Positions 7,824 through 15,816 of a DNA stretch of 39,391 nt are shown here, one piece after another (within the stretch, counting starts at the first letter, position 1; every line of letters begins with the position of its first letter). The notes below the pieces were generated by a model, which was not told the DNA's origin, did no database searches, and was given only the letters and a program-made list of their open reading frames with translations. The stretch is taken from the NCBI GenBank assembly GCA_036524155.1, contig DATDCV010000300.1, positions 1-39,391 on the forward strand, in the 5' to 3' direction. A program made the position numbers and the translations under genes. This stretch comes from DATDCV01 sp036524155 (GTDB lineage Bacteria > Verrucomicrobiota > Verrucomicrobiia > Limisphaerales > UBA8199).

Positions 7824-9173
7824 ATGACGCCCACCAGCTACATCATCCTCGCTGCCTTCTGTGCAATGGTCGCCAGCCCTTATTTGCTTCGACGGTTCTC
7901 ACGCGCTGGCACGGACGCCTACGGAACTTTCGCTGTTGGCGCACGGAACTTCGGCTGGTTTCGCATCATGGCGGGGTTGAGCGCCACGTTCGTTGGGGGT
8001 GCTGCCGTCATCAATCTCGCTGGATTGGGCTACAGCTTTGGCTGGTATGGCCTTTCCGACGTGATTCCCACTTCGACCGCACTGATCGCATCTGCGTTCA
8101 TCATTGTGCCGATGCTCGCCCGGCGGCGGAACATCAGCTTGGGCAGCTATCTCCAAGGTTCTGGCAAGCTCATTAGCGCGGCGACAGGCCTTCTCTCGAC
8201 GGTCGTTTATACGCTGATTACGGCGGCGCAAATCGTCGCGCTCATCCGGGTCGTTCAGCCATACTTCCCCATTCCCGCGCCGTTCATTGCGCTGATTGCA
8301 ACGATGGCCGTTGCCGCCTACTTGCTTTATGGCGGCTATGCTTCCGTCACTGTCACCGATGTCATTCAGTTCATCGTGATGGCCCTTTGCTACTTCGCGC
8401 TCGTTGGCGTGACGCTGCTCGTTGGCGCTCCACCCGCGCCCGCTACGCCGATCACCACGAAAGCCATGTCGCTTGACCTCATCCTTTTGCTGGGGCTGCC
8501 GCTGTTATTTGTTCCTGTTTCCCAAGACCTGCACATCCGCATCAACTCGGCTGTCAGCCCGCGAGACGCCAGACTTGGCGTGGCCCTCGCCGGAATCTGC
8601 TACTTCCTGTTCGGTCTGATTTCCGTGAGCGTGGGCCGGACTATGGCGGGCGCGGGCGTCGAACTGAAATCTCCAGACGATGCCGTTTCCACTTTTCTCG
8701 CCGGCCATTTCGGCGCGTTCGCCGTGATTCCGACCATCGCCGTCATCGCGGTCGTGGTTTCAACACTCGACTCGGTTCTTTTTGCATCAGCCTCCTCGCT
8801 GTCCTACGACTTTTGGGACAAGATTACGGACAAGGAGCACCAGAAGGATTCGGCTCGTCCGCGAATCGCCACGCTCGTCGTTCTCGGCATCGCGCTTTTC
8901 ATTTCGCTGCAAACACCGCGCATCCTGCAACTCATTCTAGCGGCACTTGTCATTTACGTTTCGGTTTTGCTGCCAATGCTCGTGGGGAAATACCTTGAAA
9001 AACAGTCAAATGCGCTCGGCATCGTGGCGTTCATCGCCTTGGCTGCCGTGACCACGTTGGAAGCCGTTGGTTACGCCGCACCGTTTCGGGCGTTTCTCTA
9101 TGCCGCCGTTCACCTCGCCGTAGTGCTTTGCTTGCGAAAGCAGACGTCCACCACGAAAGAGCAAACCGCATGA
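7824..9173 (+). CDS. Sodium:solute symporter (SSS) family-like membrane transporter
   Basis: The 449-aa, strongly hydrophobic protein has about 12-13 predicted membrane segments. Its features fit the sodium:solute symporter family: an early GARNFGWFRIMAGLSATFVGG block (about residues 38-58), FVPVSQDLHIRINSA near 227-241 and VSTLDSVLFASASSLSYDFWDK near 313-334. The last is the usual STxDS...SS..DFW signature of transmembrane helix 8. The substrate cannot be told; amino acids, carboxylates and other small solutes are all known for the family. The stop overlaps the start of the EgtD-like methyltransferase (ATGA, 9170-9173), so the two are translationally coupled. The family is normally housekeeping, so its place between two defence operons is notable. 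A membrane effector role would be speculation. Confidence 0.85.
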   Translation: MTPTSYIILAAFCAMVASPYLLRRFSRAGTDAYGTFAVGARNFGWFRIMAGLSATFVGGAAVINLAGLGYSFGWYGLSDVIPTSTALIASAFIIVPMLARRRNISLGSYLQGSGKLISAATGLLSTVVYTLITAAQIVALIRVVQPYFPIPAPFIALIATMAVAAYLLYGGYASVTVTDVIQFIVMALCYFALVGVTLLVGAPPAPATPITTKAMSLDLILLLGLPLLFVPVSQDLHIRINSAVSPRDARLGVALAGICYFLFGLISVSVGRTMAGAGVELKSPDDAVSTFLAGHFGAFAVIPTIAVIAVVVSTLDSVLFASASSLSYDFWDKITDKEHQKDSARPRIATLVVLGIALFISLQTPRILQLILAALVIYVSVLLPMLVGKYLEKQSNALGIVAFIALAAVTTLEAVGYAAPFRAFLYAAVHLAVVLCLRKQTSTTKEQTA

Positions 9174-10714
9174 GCACGCCGCCACCACGTTTCGACGCTT
9201 GGGCTGCGCGGTGGGACGCTCCCGCATCAGACCCACACGGGCTTCCGCTATTCTCGGGTTTTCTCGAACCAACGTGGGGCTGCATAGACGTAGTGAAAGA
9301 ACTCGTCGAAACCATCCGAAGCAACAAGCAGGTGCTTCCGCAAAAATACCTTTATTCGAGTCTTCATGGAGCACGATTGTGGAAAGCTCTCTGCGATGGT
9401 CACAGTCACATCGCCGAAGTGTATCACAAGTTCCCGCTGAATCGCCGCAACGCTCCATTCACGAAAGCCCTCGCTGAACAGGCCAAACAACTCTTGGCGT
9501 CATGTTCCGATAAGAAGCTCGCCATCGTGGTGCTTGGTTCGGGGACAGGTCAACGCGAGGCAGACATCTGCAAGTGGCTCACCGACGAGTTCGATCTGAA
9601 GCGGCTTTATGCGGTGCTGGTTGACGTTTCGAGCGAGCTGCTTGGAATCTCGCTTCAAAAATTCAACAACCTGCCACAGGCCGTTCGGCCGCTTTTCGGA
9701 GTGCTGGATTTTGAATCAGACGCTGGTTTGGCTTACCTGCGAAGCTTGCGAAACACGTGGGGCGAACGTCCGGCGCTCTTCCTCTTTCTCGGCAATACGC
9801 TTGGCAATTTGGACGAGGTGACTTTCCTCAAACGAATTGCGCAAGTGATGCGGCCTGACGACCTAATGCTTTGCGAAATGCTTCTAACTTCTGACACCGA
9901 AGAGCGAAAGGACTACAACCCCCACGATGATCGTGAGCGTGCCAACTTCATTGTTGATCCTTTGCGCGCCTTGGGTTTGAACCCCAAGCTGGAAAACTTG
10001 AAGCGCCACGTCACGAGCGAGACCGGCAAATGGGTAAGGTCGGAGTTTCGGTATCATTTCGACGCAGATGATGAAGCGCAAACTCTGTCAATCGAGCCGA
10101 CGCCGACAATCGTCAAAAACAATTGGGTTGGCCTCTTGGAGATTCAGGCAGACACAGCAGCCGGGTGTCGCGAAACGTTTGAACGAGTATTCGAGAAATT
10201 CGAGCTTGTTGAGCAAGAGTATGACGTGGAAGTGGACGGGCAGAGCAAACGAATCGTAATGGGCTATTGTTTCGCGCGCTCCCCGCAAGCCAAAAGTCGC
10301 GTTACGGCAAAGACGGCTGCCAAAGGCGGCGCGGCGACAGGCATTGTCTTGAACGCCGACGCGCTGGCGATCGAGTTTGCGACCGATTCATGCCCTCTTG
10401 CGGCGACACACTTTGCATTTTTGGCGGTGCTACAGAGAGCACAGCCTTCATGGAAAGCGCTCGACGTGCAGCGCGAGGTCGTCTCATGGCTTGAGGGATT
10501 TTCTCCAAATGGCGACAAACTGAACAAGAAAGCGAAGGATAAACTTGAGAGCCTGAGGGCCGGAGTCGCTGCGCATGATACGAATCCTGTCAGTCTCTTG
10601 AAGAACGACACAAAATCAGGGCTTGAGCAGAAGGCGAAGAAGCACACCGCAGCAGCCGAACTCCTGAAGTTTTGGCCGGAGGAGGAGCATTGGGTTTTCA
10701 GGTTTCCAAGTTGA
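9170..10714 (+). CDS. EgtD-like (Methyltransf_33) SAM-dependent methyltransferase with C-terminal extension
   Basis: I use ATG 9170, which overlaps the symporter stop (ATGA), giving 514 aa. Residues 115-330 look like the histidine N-alpha-methyltransferase EgtD family: VVLGSGTGQREADI (121-134, SAM loop), VDVSSELLG (151-159) and LFLGNTLGNLDE (205-216), the block that holds a conserved substrate-site Asn in EgtD. EgtD makes trimethylhistidine (hercynine) for ergothioneine, but no egtB or other pathway gene is nearby, so the substrate here is open. About 90 residues precede the core. About 130 unusual charged and helical residues follow it (LNKKAKDKLESLRAGVAAHD region), ending in WPEEEHWVFRFPS. 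Coupling to a transporter suggests the two act on one small molecule. Confidence 0.8.
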   Translation: MSTPPPRFDAWAARWDAPASDPHGLPLFSGFLEPTWGCIDVVKELVETIRSNKQVLPQKYLYSSLHGARLWKALCDGHSHIAEVYHKFPLNRRNAPFTKALAEQAKQLLASCSDKKLAIVVLGSGTGQREADICKWLTDEFDLKRLYAVLVDVSSELLGISLQKFNNLPQAVRPLFGVLDFESDAGLAYLRSLRNTWGERPALFLFLGNTLGNLDEVTFLKRIAQVMRPDDLMLCEMLLTSDTEERKDYNPHDDRERANFIVDPLRALGLNPKLENLKRHVTSETGKWVRSEFRYHFDADDEAQTLSIEPTPTIVKNNWVGLLEIQADTAAGCRETFERVFEKFELVEQEYDVEVDGQSKRIVMGYCFARSPQAKSRVTAKTAAKGGAATGIVLNADALAIEFATDSCPLAATHFAFLAVLQRAQPSWKALDVQREVVSWLEGFSPNGDKLNKKAKDKLESLRAGVAAHDTNPVSLLKNDTKSGLEQKAKKHTAAAELLKFWPEEEHWVFRFPS

Positions 10715-10770
10715 TGGCGCGAGCGCCTCGGATTTCCCGGAGTCAACTCGGACGACCGTAGGATAATCGG

Positions 10771-10786
10771 CTCGGATTCATCCGAG
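10771..10786 (+). other. Short hairpin between the EgtD-like gene and the DedA-YiiX gene
   Basis: CTCGGA (10771-10776) and TCCGAG (10781-10786) form a perfect 6-bp stem around TTCA; the flanking T and A could add a seventh pair with a two-base loop. No T-run follows, so an intrinsic terminator is unlikely. It lies just before a possible TTG start (10788) and 19 nt before the ATG at 10806, so an effect on translation is possible. Confidence 0.4.
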
Positions 10787-10805
10787 CTTGCCAATCGGGC
10801 GCGTT

Positions 10806-11969
10806 ATGCAAAACGCGCTCATTGTTTATTCGGGCCTCGTCGCCCTCGCGGCGGCAGAGGCGTCACCACTCGGTTACCTGCTGCCAGGAACGTTGGCCAT
10901 CATCGGCGCGGGCGGCCTGATTCAGTCCGGCCAACTCAACTGCACCGCCGCTTTGTCTGCTGTTTGGGTCGGCGTGGTTGCGGGCGACCTAATCAGTTTC
11001 GTAATGGCGAAGAAGTGCGGTGAGTTCTTGAGGAGATGGAAGGTCGTGGCTGGTCCGCTGGCCCGCGCGGAAGCGCGCCTGAAACGGCATCCGCTCGTGT
11101 TTGTCTTCGGATCGCATTTGTCGCCGTTCCTGAAAAACCTTGTTGGGCCAGCCGCCGGTTTGACGGGAATGTCGTGGTCGCGTTTTCTGCCACTAGAAAT
11201 CGCCGCCGCGCTGCTGGACGCGGGGTGGTTTCTGGGGCTCGGCTTTGCCCTGTCCGCCGCCGTTGGTAGCGTGACGAGCGCTTCGACGATTGCGCGGATC
11301 GTCAGCGCGGTCGCGATTGTTGCCGTCATCCTTTGTTTGATTGGGCGCGGGCGCAAGTGCGCCGTGCCTCGCCGTTCGTCGTCTGCGTTGGCCAAAGCTA
11401 AGCGTGGATTCGGCTTTCTGGTCAAAGTTGCAATTTTGATTGGCCCTTGGGAGGCCGCCGGGCGATTGGCGAGGCGCACCGGCGAGTTCAACCGGCTAGA
11501 ATTCCGCGCCGCGCTGGTCAGCGCAATTGCAGCGGCCAGGCCGGGTGACGTGATTCTTGTCGGTCGCGACGTTGATGCGCCGTGGGGGCAATGGTCGCAC
11601 GCCGGCTTGATTGTCCAGACGCCGAACGGCGAGATCGCCGTGCTCCACGCATACGAAGGGGATGTGCGCGTGACCGGAGTGCGTGCATATCCGATGCCGG
11701 GCCGCGTGGCGATTCTCCGCTTCAATTGCACCGAGGAGCAAAGGCGCGCAATCATCGCGGCGGCATGGTCGCAACTCGGTGCGCCCTTCCGTCTGGGAAG
11801 CCGGAAGCCGGGCGAGAGCGCGCCTAAGGGATTCAACTGCGTCGGCTTGGTCGAGTGGGCGTTCGCGCAAGCGGGCATCAATCTGAGCGGCGCTGCTGCC
11901 GGATGCGTGGTCGTGCCGGACGACCTGCTCTCTGCTGGCGCAATCATCTTTCAGTTTCCAACCGCATGA
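10806..11969 (+). CDS. DedA-family membrane domain fused to YiiX/NlpC-like papain-fold domain
   Basis: The 387-aa protein joins two domains. Residues 1-195 are hydrophobic and match the DedA/SNARE-associated family: AEASPLGYLLPG near 17-28, then FGSHLSPFLKNLVGPAAGLTGM (101-122) in place of the usual F.R..P..R...P..AG..M block. Basic H and K stand where Arg is common. Residues 235-387 look like the YiiX/YebB-type permuted NlpC/P60 (papain-like) domain: PGDVILVGRD, then WSHAGLIV with candidate His265, then FNCVGLVEWAF with candidate nucleophile Cys345. DedA proteins are linked to flipping of polyprenyl phosphate or phospholipid, and YiiX-like domains are predicted to act on lipids or amide bonds. 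The fusion suggests a lipid-modifying membrane enzyme. ATG 10806 is preferred; TTG 10788 would add six residues. Confidence 0.8.
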   Translation: MQNALIVYSGLVALAAAEASPLGYLLPGTLAIIGAGGLIQSGQLNCTAALSAVWVGVVAGDLISFVMAKKCGEFLRRWKVVAGPLARAEARLKRHPLVFVFGSHLSPFLKNLVGPAAGLTGMSWSRFLPLEIAAALLDAGWFLGLGFALSAAVGSVTSASTIARIVSAVAIVAVILCLIGRGRKCAVPRRSSSALAKAKRGFGFLVKVAILIGPWEAAGRLARRTGEFNRLEFRAALVSAIAAARPGDVILVGRDVDAPWGQWSHAGLIVQTPNGEIAVLHAYEGDVRVTGVRAYPMPGRVAILRFNCTEEQRRAIIAAAWSQLGAPFRLGSRKPGESAPKGFNCVGLVEWAFAQAGINLSGAAAGCVVVPDDLLSAGAIIFQFPTA

Positions 11970-11981
11970 AGGAGGCGCGAT

Positions 11982-12191
11982 ATGAAACAAACAATTGACC
12001 AAACTCTGTTTCCTGACTCGGCGGAGCGTGACAACCCAATCCGGAAGCTGGACAACGAACCAAACGTCGTGAGGCTGATGCGTATCGCCGAGGGCGTAGA
12101 ACTATTGGAGCGCATGGCGCTGGGCGAGAAAGACCCAGTTCGGCAGGCCGCGCTTTGTGTGGCGTTGGCTGAGGCGAAGTGCATCGGATGA
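11982..12191 (+). CDS. Small hypothetical protein (69 aa)
   Basis: A consensus-like Shine-Dalgarno AAGGAGG (11969-11975) lies 6 nt before the ATG and overlaps the stop of the DedA-YiiX gene, so this short frame is very likely translated and co-expressed. The protein is acidic and helical (VVRLMRIAEGVELLERMALGE, then ALCVALAEAK) with no membrane segment, cysteine cluster or known motif. It may be a partner or regulator of the upstream membrane protein. I do not recognise the family. A terminator-like hairpin follows 50 nt later. Confidence 0.65.
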   Translation: MKQTIDQTLFPDSAERDNPIRKLDNEPNVVRLMRIAEGVELLERMALGEKDPVRQAALCVALAEAKCIG

Positions 12192-12240
12192 TTTCTTGGT
12201 GTGGCGAACGTCGCTGAAGGAATTCAACTCCTCACCCCGG

Positions 12241-12277
12241 CCTTCTCCTCGTTCGAGCAGGAGAGGGAGAATTTTTT
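12241..12277 (+). terminator. Rho-independent terminator-like hairpin
   Basis: CCTTCTCCT (12241-12249) pairs with AGGAGAGGG (12259-12267; nine pairs, one of them G-T) around a 9-nt loop. The stem is followed after AGAA by a run of six T (12272-12277). It lies 50 nt after the stop of the small gene and fits termination of the symporter-to-small-ORF transcript. The stem sequence also resembles a short CTCACCCCGGCC...GAGAGGGAG repeat common between genes in GC-rich bacteria, so it could be a dispersed repeat serving as terminator. Confidence 0.6.
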
Positions 12278-12464
12278 CGTGGGACGCAAACCCAGAGCGG
12301 TCGCGCTGCTCCAACCCTGGGCTATTTTCTTTTGCTCCGTTGGAGCATCGGCGTGAATCCGCGTTTATCAGCGGTTCGATTCTTTGCGGCGGGTCAGAAA
12401 CGGGGACGGCCAACCCAGCGCTTGGTGCGAATTCGAAAATCCGGTTCTGCGGTATGACCGCGTC
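12278..12464. other. Gene-free stretch with repeat-like sequence
   Basis: No gene is supported here. The piece at about 12349-12375 (AATCCGCGTTTATCAGCGG) looks like the ATCCGTGTTCATCCGTGG-type dispersed intergenic repeat known from many bacterial genomes, in eroded form. GCTCC...GGAGC arms (12329-12333 and 12338-12342) form a small hairpin. The stretch separates the upstream terminator from the convergent HTH gene. Confidence 0.35.
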
Positions 12465-12686
12465 CTAAAGCAGAGCGCTGCGTTGTTTGTATTTCTCCAT
12501 CGCCTTGTCGCATTCAATCAGGTTGAAGCGGATGAACCGGCGGATTTTCACGAAGGGGAGGACGCGCCCGCGCATGAGATTCTCGATTGTCCGGATGCTA
12601 CAGCCATAGTGTTCAGCCAATTGCTTTTTGTTTCGCCACGGACTGCTCGAGTCCGGATTTGCAGTCTGTTGCTTGCGTTCGTCCAT
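12465..12686 (-). CDS. Excisionase-like helix-turn-helix DNA-binding protein (73 aa)
   Basis: This small minus-strand frame contains WRNKKQLAEHYGCSIRTIENLMRGRVLPFVKIRRFIRFNLIECDKAM. That is the MerR/excisionase-type (HTH_17) pattern: a helix-turn-helix at about residues 19-40, then a wing with a basic strand. Such proteins act as excisionases or small repressors on integrated elements. It is divergent to the helicase operon across a 218-nt gap, so it could regulate that operon, or it may be a remnant of a mobile element. A second protein of this type lies at 23289-23651. Confidence 0.8.
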   Translation of the reverse strand: MDERKQQTANPDSSSPWRNKKQLAEHYGCSIRTIENLMRGRVLPFVKIRRFIRFNLIECDKAMEKYKQRSALL

Positions 12687-12752
12687 GTGTTCTTAAGTTC
12701 GGCGGCATTTGGGCCAATCCGTCAGAGCGGCATATCCACCCAAGGAGAAACA

Positions 12753-12890
12753 TTGCGCAAGCCCAAGCGGCACTGCGACGAAGTAACTCCCGGGGGGACG
12801 GCCTCAAACGCCAGTAGCCCTGCTAACCGGACGAGCGGAGAGGCTCGCCGAAAAATTGATGCGCTGGTTAAAGGCGAGCAAGTCTGCTAA
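12753..12890 (+). CDS. Possible small leader ORF (45 aa, TTG start)
   Basis: AAGGAG (12742-12747) lies 5 nt before a TTG codon that opens a 45-codon frame ending at TAA 12890, 14 nt before the ATG of the coiled-coil gene. The peptide is basic (MRKPKRHCDEVTPGG..., ending VKGEQVC) and unlike anything I know. The good ribosome binding site supports translation; the TTG start and short length argue for caution. It could be a leader peptide or a genuine small first gene of the helicase operon. Confidence 0.35.
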   Translation: MRKPKRHCDEVTPGGTASNASSPANRTSGEARRKIDALVKGEQVC

Positions 12891-12904
12891 TCTCGAAATC
12901 AAAA

Positions 12905-14896
12905 ATGGCCCCGCTCATCATCATCGTCGCGCTGCTTGCGATTGCGGCAGTAGGAGCATGGGGTTTGAGTCGCCGCAATCGGGCTAGGATGCTTGCCGAA
13001 CAAAGGGCGAGAGCGGAAAGCGAACGATTCGACACTGAGACAAGACTTGCCCATGAAAAGGCAGTGGCCGATGCCAAAGCTCGTGACGACGCCCGCCAAC
13101 AGGCAGAGGCCGAAGAACGAAGCCGGAAGGAAACGGAAGCCAGAGAAAATGCACGGCTCGCAGAGGAACGACGCCTTGCCGCAGAAAAGCTCGCAGTGGA
13201 AGTCGAAGCAAAGCGACGGACTGAAGAAAAAGCGTTAACAGACGCGCAAGTGCGCGAAGCGGCGCGCCTTAAAGGTGAAGTCGAAGCCAAACACCGAGCC
13301 GAAGCGGAAGAACGCGAAAACTTGCGTTTAGCCGCAGAGGAAGAACAACGGGCTGAGGAACGCCGCCAAGCAGGAGAAACAGAAAGAGTTCGAGCGGAAG
13401 CGCGTGACAGAGCGCGGATTGTCGCAGAGGAAAAAGCGCGGCGTGACGTAAAAGAAAAGGTCGAGACGGAAGAACTGTCAGGCGAACCGGCTATCGAAGC
13501 CCCGTCGCGCCCGAAAACACCAGAGCCGGACGAAACGCCTCGCCCGCCCACGTATCGCCCAACCGCACCGTCCGCAACTACTCCACCATCGCGCCCGCGT
13601 CGTCCGACGGGTTCTCGCACCGCCCAGACTTCAAACGCAGACTTGCGTTTGCGTGTGCAACTTGTTTTCGGGCGAGGAGGATTCGTCAGATATCTGGCGC
13701 TTGCGCCTGACCGCCGTGACGGAATGCCGGGCGAAGTTGAAGTCACGGGCACGCAAGGCGAACTGCATCTGACTGAGTTGCGCGAGGATTGTTACGAGCC
13801 GGTCATGCTCTCTGACGCGGACAATGCGCTGACCCAGGGCATTGAGTGGCGAGGGCGCGGCGATGCGCGCCAATGGCGTTGGGTTTTGGGCGGACGTGAC
13901 CTCTACGTGCTCGCACCGGGCGACGAGTTTGGTTTGCACGGTTTCGTTTCGACGGCTCGCCTTTGGTTGAATGCGCGCCATGTCGTTCTGGCAACGAAGC
14001 GGTTGCGAGAAGAAGTCGCGGCGGCTCTTGCCGAAGCAGGATGCGCAGCACCGGAAGTGAGCGATGATGCTAGTTCGGGCGTGCCCGCCGGCTGGCTGCT
14101 TTTCCGCGACGTGATCCCGACACGCGCCGTGCCGATGGGCGATGAGCGGGATATTCTTAACGCTCTTTGTCCGGCGCACGAAATTGAGCCGCATTTTGTC
14201 GGTGGCATCAGGCTGGAGCGAAACACGTGGCTTGCCGGATATCCGCCGCGCATCCGATTCACGGGCGAGTTTGCAAACGGATTTGAGGTGAAGATTGATG
14301 GTCATCTGGCGCAGCGGACCAGCGACGGTGCTTTTGAAGCGCCGGGGTGGGATTCAGAAGGCGAGCACCGGCTTTGGTTTGGCGACCAAGCCGAGACGTA
14401 TTCACTTTGCACGATGGAAGAAGGTTGGTCGCATTGGCGCGCGCATGATTTCGGCACTGGCGCGGCGATTTGTGGCGCGAGCACTTGTCAGGCTGATGCG
14501 ACACTGCGAAGACAGGTTCGCGTCCCCGCAAGCAACCCGCTACTCATCGGCGCGCGACCGGGTGAAATTTTCTGCTGTTATTCGCGTGACGACATCCGCT
14601 GCGAATCCCTTCTCGCAATGGTTTCCTTTGAGCCTGTGTGGGCGTTGCCGCTTGACCCCGCTCATGCGGACAAACAATCGGCGCGCATCTTGTTGCTTCA
14701 TCCGACCCAACCACAGAATGACGTTCGAGTGCAGATGCGAAACCGAGCGGCTAATCGAAAGCTGGCAGCGTGGAGTGCGGCCATTCGCGAAGCTGGATGC
14801 AAGGGGCTTCGGCTGACGCAGGAAGACGAGCAAACGAAAGCCCTCTGGCATCGCTATCGAGTCACAGCAAGACAGCTTCGGAGGAAGATGCGATGA
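12905..14896 (+). CDS. Membrane-anchored coiled-coil protein, first gene of the helicase operon (663 aa)
   Basis: The layout is clear. One N-terminal membrane helix (PLIIIVALLAIAAVGAWGL, residues 3-21) is followed by basic residues and then a long Ala/Glu/Arg/Lys coiled coil (about 25-195) with repeats such as RAEAEERENLRLAAEEE. A Pro/Thr-rich linker (about 197-240) leads to a globular part of about 420 residues. The globular part is rich in beta structure (for example IRFTGEFANGFEVKIDGHLAQ near 445) and ends in a basic helix (RVTARQLRRKMR). I recognise no catalytic motif. The stop overlaps the next ATG (14893-14896). I infer a membrane-tethered scaffold or sensor for the downstream helicase. 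No signal-peptidase site is evident, so the globular part is probably cytoplasmic or attached by an uncleaved anchor. Confidence 0.85.
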   Translation: MAPLIIIVALLAIAAVGAWGLSRRNRARMLAEQRARAESERFDTETRLAHEKAVADAKARDDARQQAEAEERSRKETEARENARLAEERRLAAEKLAVEVEAKRRTEEKALTDAQVREAARLKGEVEAKHRAEAEERENLRLAAEEEQRAEERRQAGETERVRAEARDRARIVAEEKARRDVKEKVETEELSGEPAIEAPSRPKTPEPDETPRPPTYRPTAPSATTPPSRPRRPTGSRTAQTSNADLRLRVQLVFGRGGFVRYLALAPDRRDGMPGEVEVTGTQGELHLTELREDCYEPVMLSDADNALTQGIEWRGRGDARQWRWVLGGRDLYVLAPGDEFGLHGFVSTARLWLNARHVVLATKRLREEVAAALAEAGCAAPEVSDDASSGVPAGWLLFRDVIPTRAVPMGDERDILNALCPAHEIEPHFVGGIRLERNTWLAGYPPRIRFTGEFANGFEVKIDGHLAQRTSDGAFEAPGWDSEGEHRLWFGDQAETYSLCTMEEGWSHWRAHDFGTGAAICGASTCQADATLRRQVRVPASNPLLIGARPGEIFCCYSRDDIRCESLLAMVSFEPVWALPLDPAHADKQSARILLLHPTQPQNDVRVQMRNRAANRKLAAWSAAIREAGCKGLRLTQEDEQTKALWHRYRVTARQLRRKMR

Positions 14897-15816
14897 GAGC
14901 GAATGAACTATTGCTTTGGCTGTCGGCACGACAGGAGGGGTCGTGGCAGCAGTTTCGTCAGGCTGTAGAGGAACTTCATTCGAGTGATGGAGATGCCAAT
15001 TCTGAAACCGACGGCGAGTTCCCGTTGCATCAACAACTGCGACTCGACCTTGAGCGATTGGCGCACGTTGAATTCTTCGCGGCGGAGTGCGAAGACGGTT
15101 GGCGCATTGCGCCCCCGACATTGGCAACTCATGTCGTCGCGGGTGGCGTGCGAGGCGTGTTGTGCGGCGCACGTTCTCCCGCGTTGCGCGAGCGAGCGAT
15201 TCGCGGCGCTGAAAGCTTCAACACCGAAACGCTTTATTCGCTCACCGTGCCGGACGTGATTCGAATGATAGCCGGAGACGTGTCGGCTCTCGCGGAATTG
15301 GCTGCGCAGATAAGCGTCCGCTTTCAGCATGATGCTCCGCTTGCGATTCTGTCGCACTTGCCGCCATGCGACCCGCCAGCACGAATGCGTAGTCCCTCGG
15401 AAATTCCGCAAGGCAGTGATTGGACTATCCACGAATTCGATACGACGAAATTGGCGTGGCGCAAACTCGAACGCCACCAAACGCAAGCTGCCCGCTTCGC
15501 TGTGCTCCGGTTTCTGATTCACTTTCAGCGCCCGCGTTACTTCTTGCGGTGGAAAGACAGGATGTTTGAAATGCCGCGCGCTGTTGCTCTGTATGTGTTG
15601 CTGCGTCGTCATCGGCATGAGGTTCTGCGCTACACGCGCGATGCCGCTGCATTGACCGTTCCCGCGATTTGCCGACCGCCCCGCCTTTTGGAGCGGGCAT
15701 TGGTTCTTTGCTCCGGGTTGCCGCCCGTTTACGCCAACGGACAACTGACGTATTCAGAAGTGCCGCCCGAAGTCGCGCGCCTTGCCGCCGAACTCCTTCG
15801 CCAACCGCTTGCATGA
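14893..15816 (+). CDS. Hypothetical protein, middle gene of the helicase operon (307 aa)
   Basis: ATG 14893 overlaps the upstream TGA and its own TGA overlaps the helicase ATG (15813-15816), so all three genes are linked by 4-nt overlaps. The N-terminal 80 residues contain LRLDLERLAHVEFFAAECEDGWRIAPPTLA, which has the look of a winged-helix domain (helix, strand, wing). The rest is helical with many Arg residues (for example LLRRHRHEVLRYTRDAAALTVPAICRPP). No enzymatic motif is visible. A DNA-binding or loading factor for the helicase is a reasonable inference, but I do not recognise the family. Confidence 0.85.
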   Translation: MRANELLLWLSARQEGSWQQFRQAVEELHSSDGDANSETDGEFPLHQQLRLDLERLAHVEFFAAECEDGWRIAPPTLATHVVAGGVRGVLCGARSPALRERAIRGAESFNTETLYSLTVPDVIRMIAGDVSALAELAAQISVRFQHDAPLAILSHLPPCDPPARMRSPSEIPQGSDWTIHEFDTTKLAWRKLERHQTQAARFAVLRFLIHFQRPRYFLRWKDRMFEMPRAVALYVLLRRHRHEVLRYTRDAAALTVPAICRPPRLLERALVLCSGLPPVYANGQLTYSEVPPEVARLAAELLRQPLA

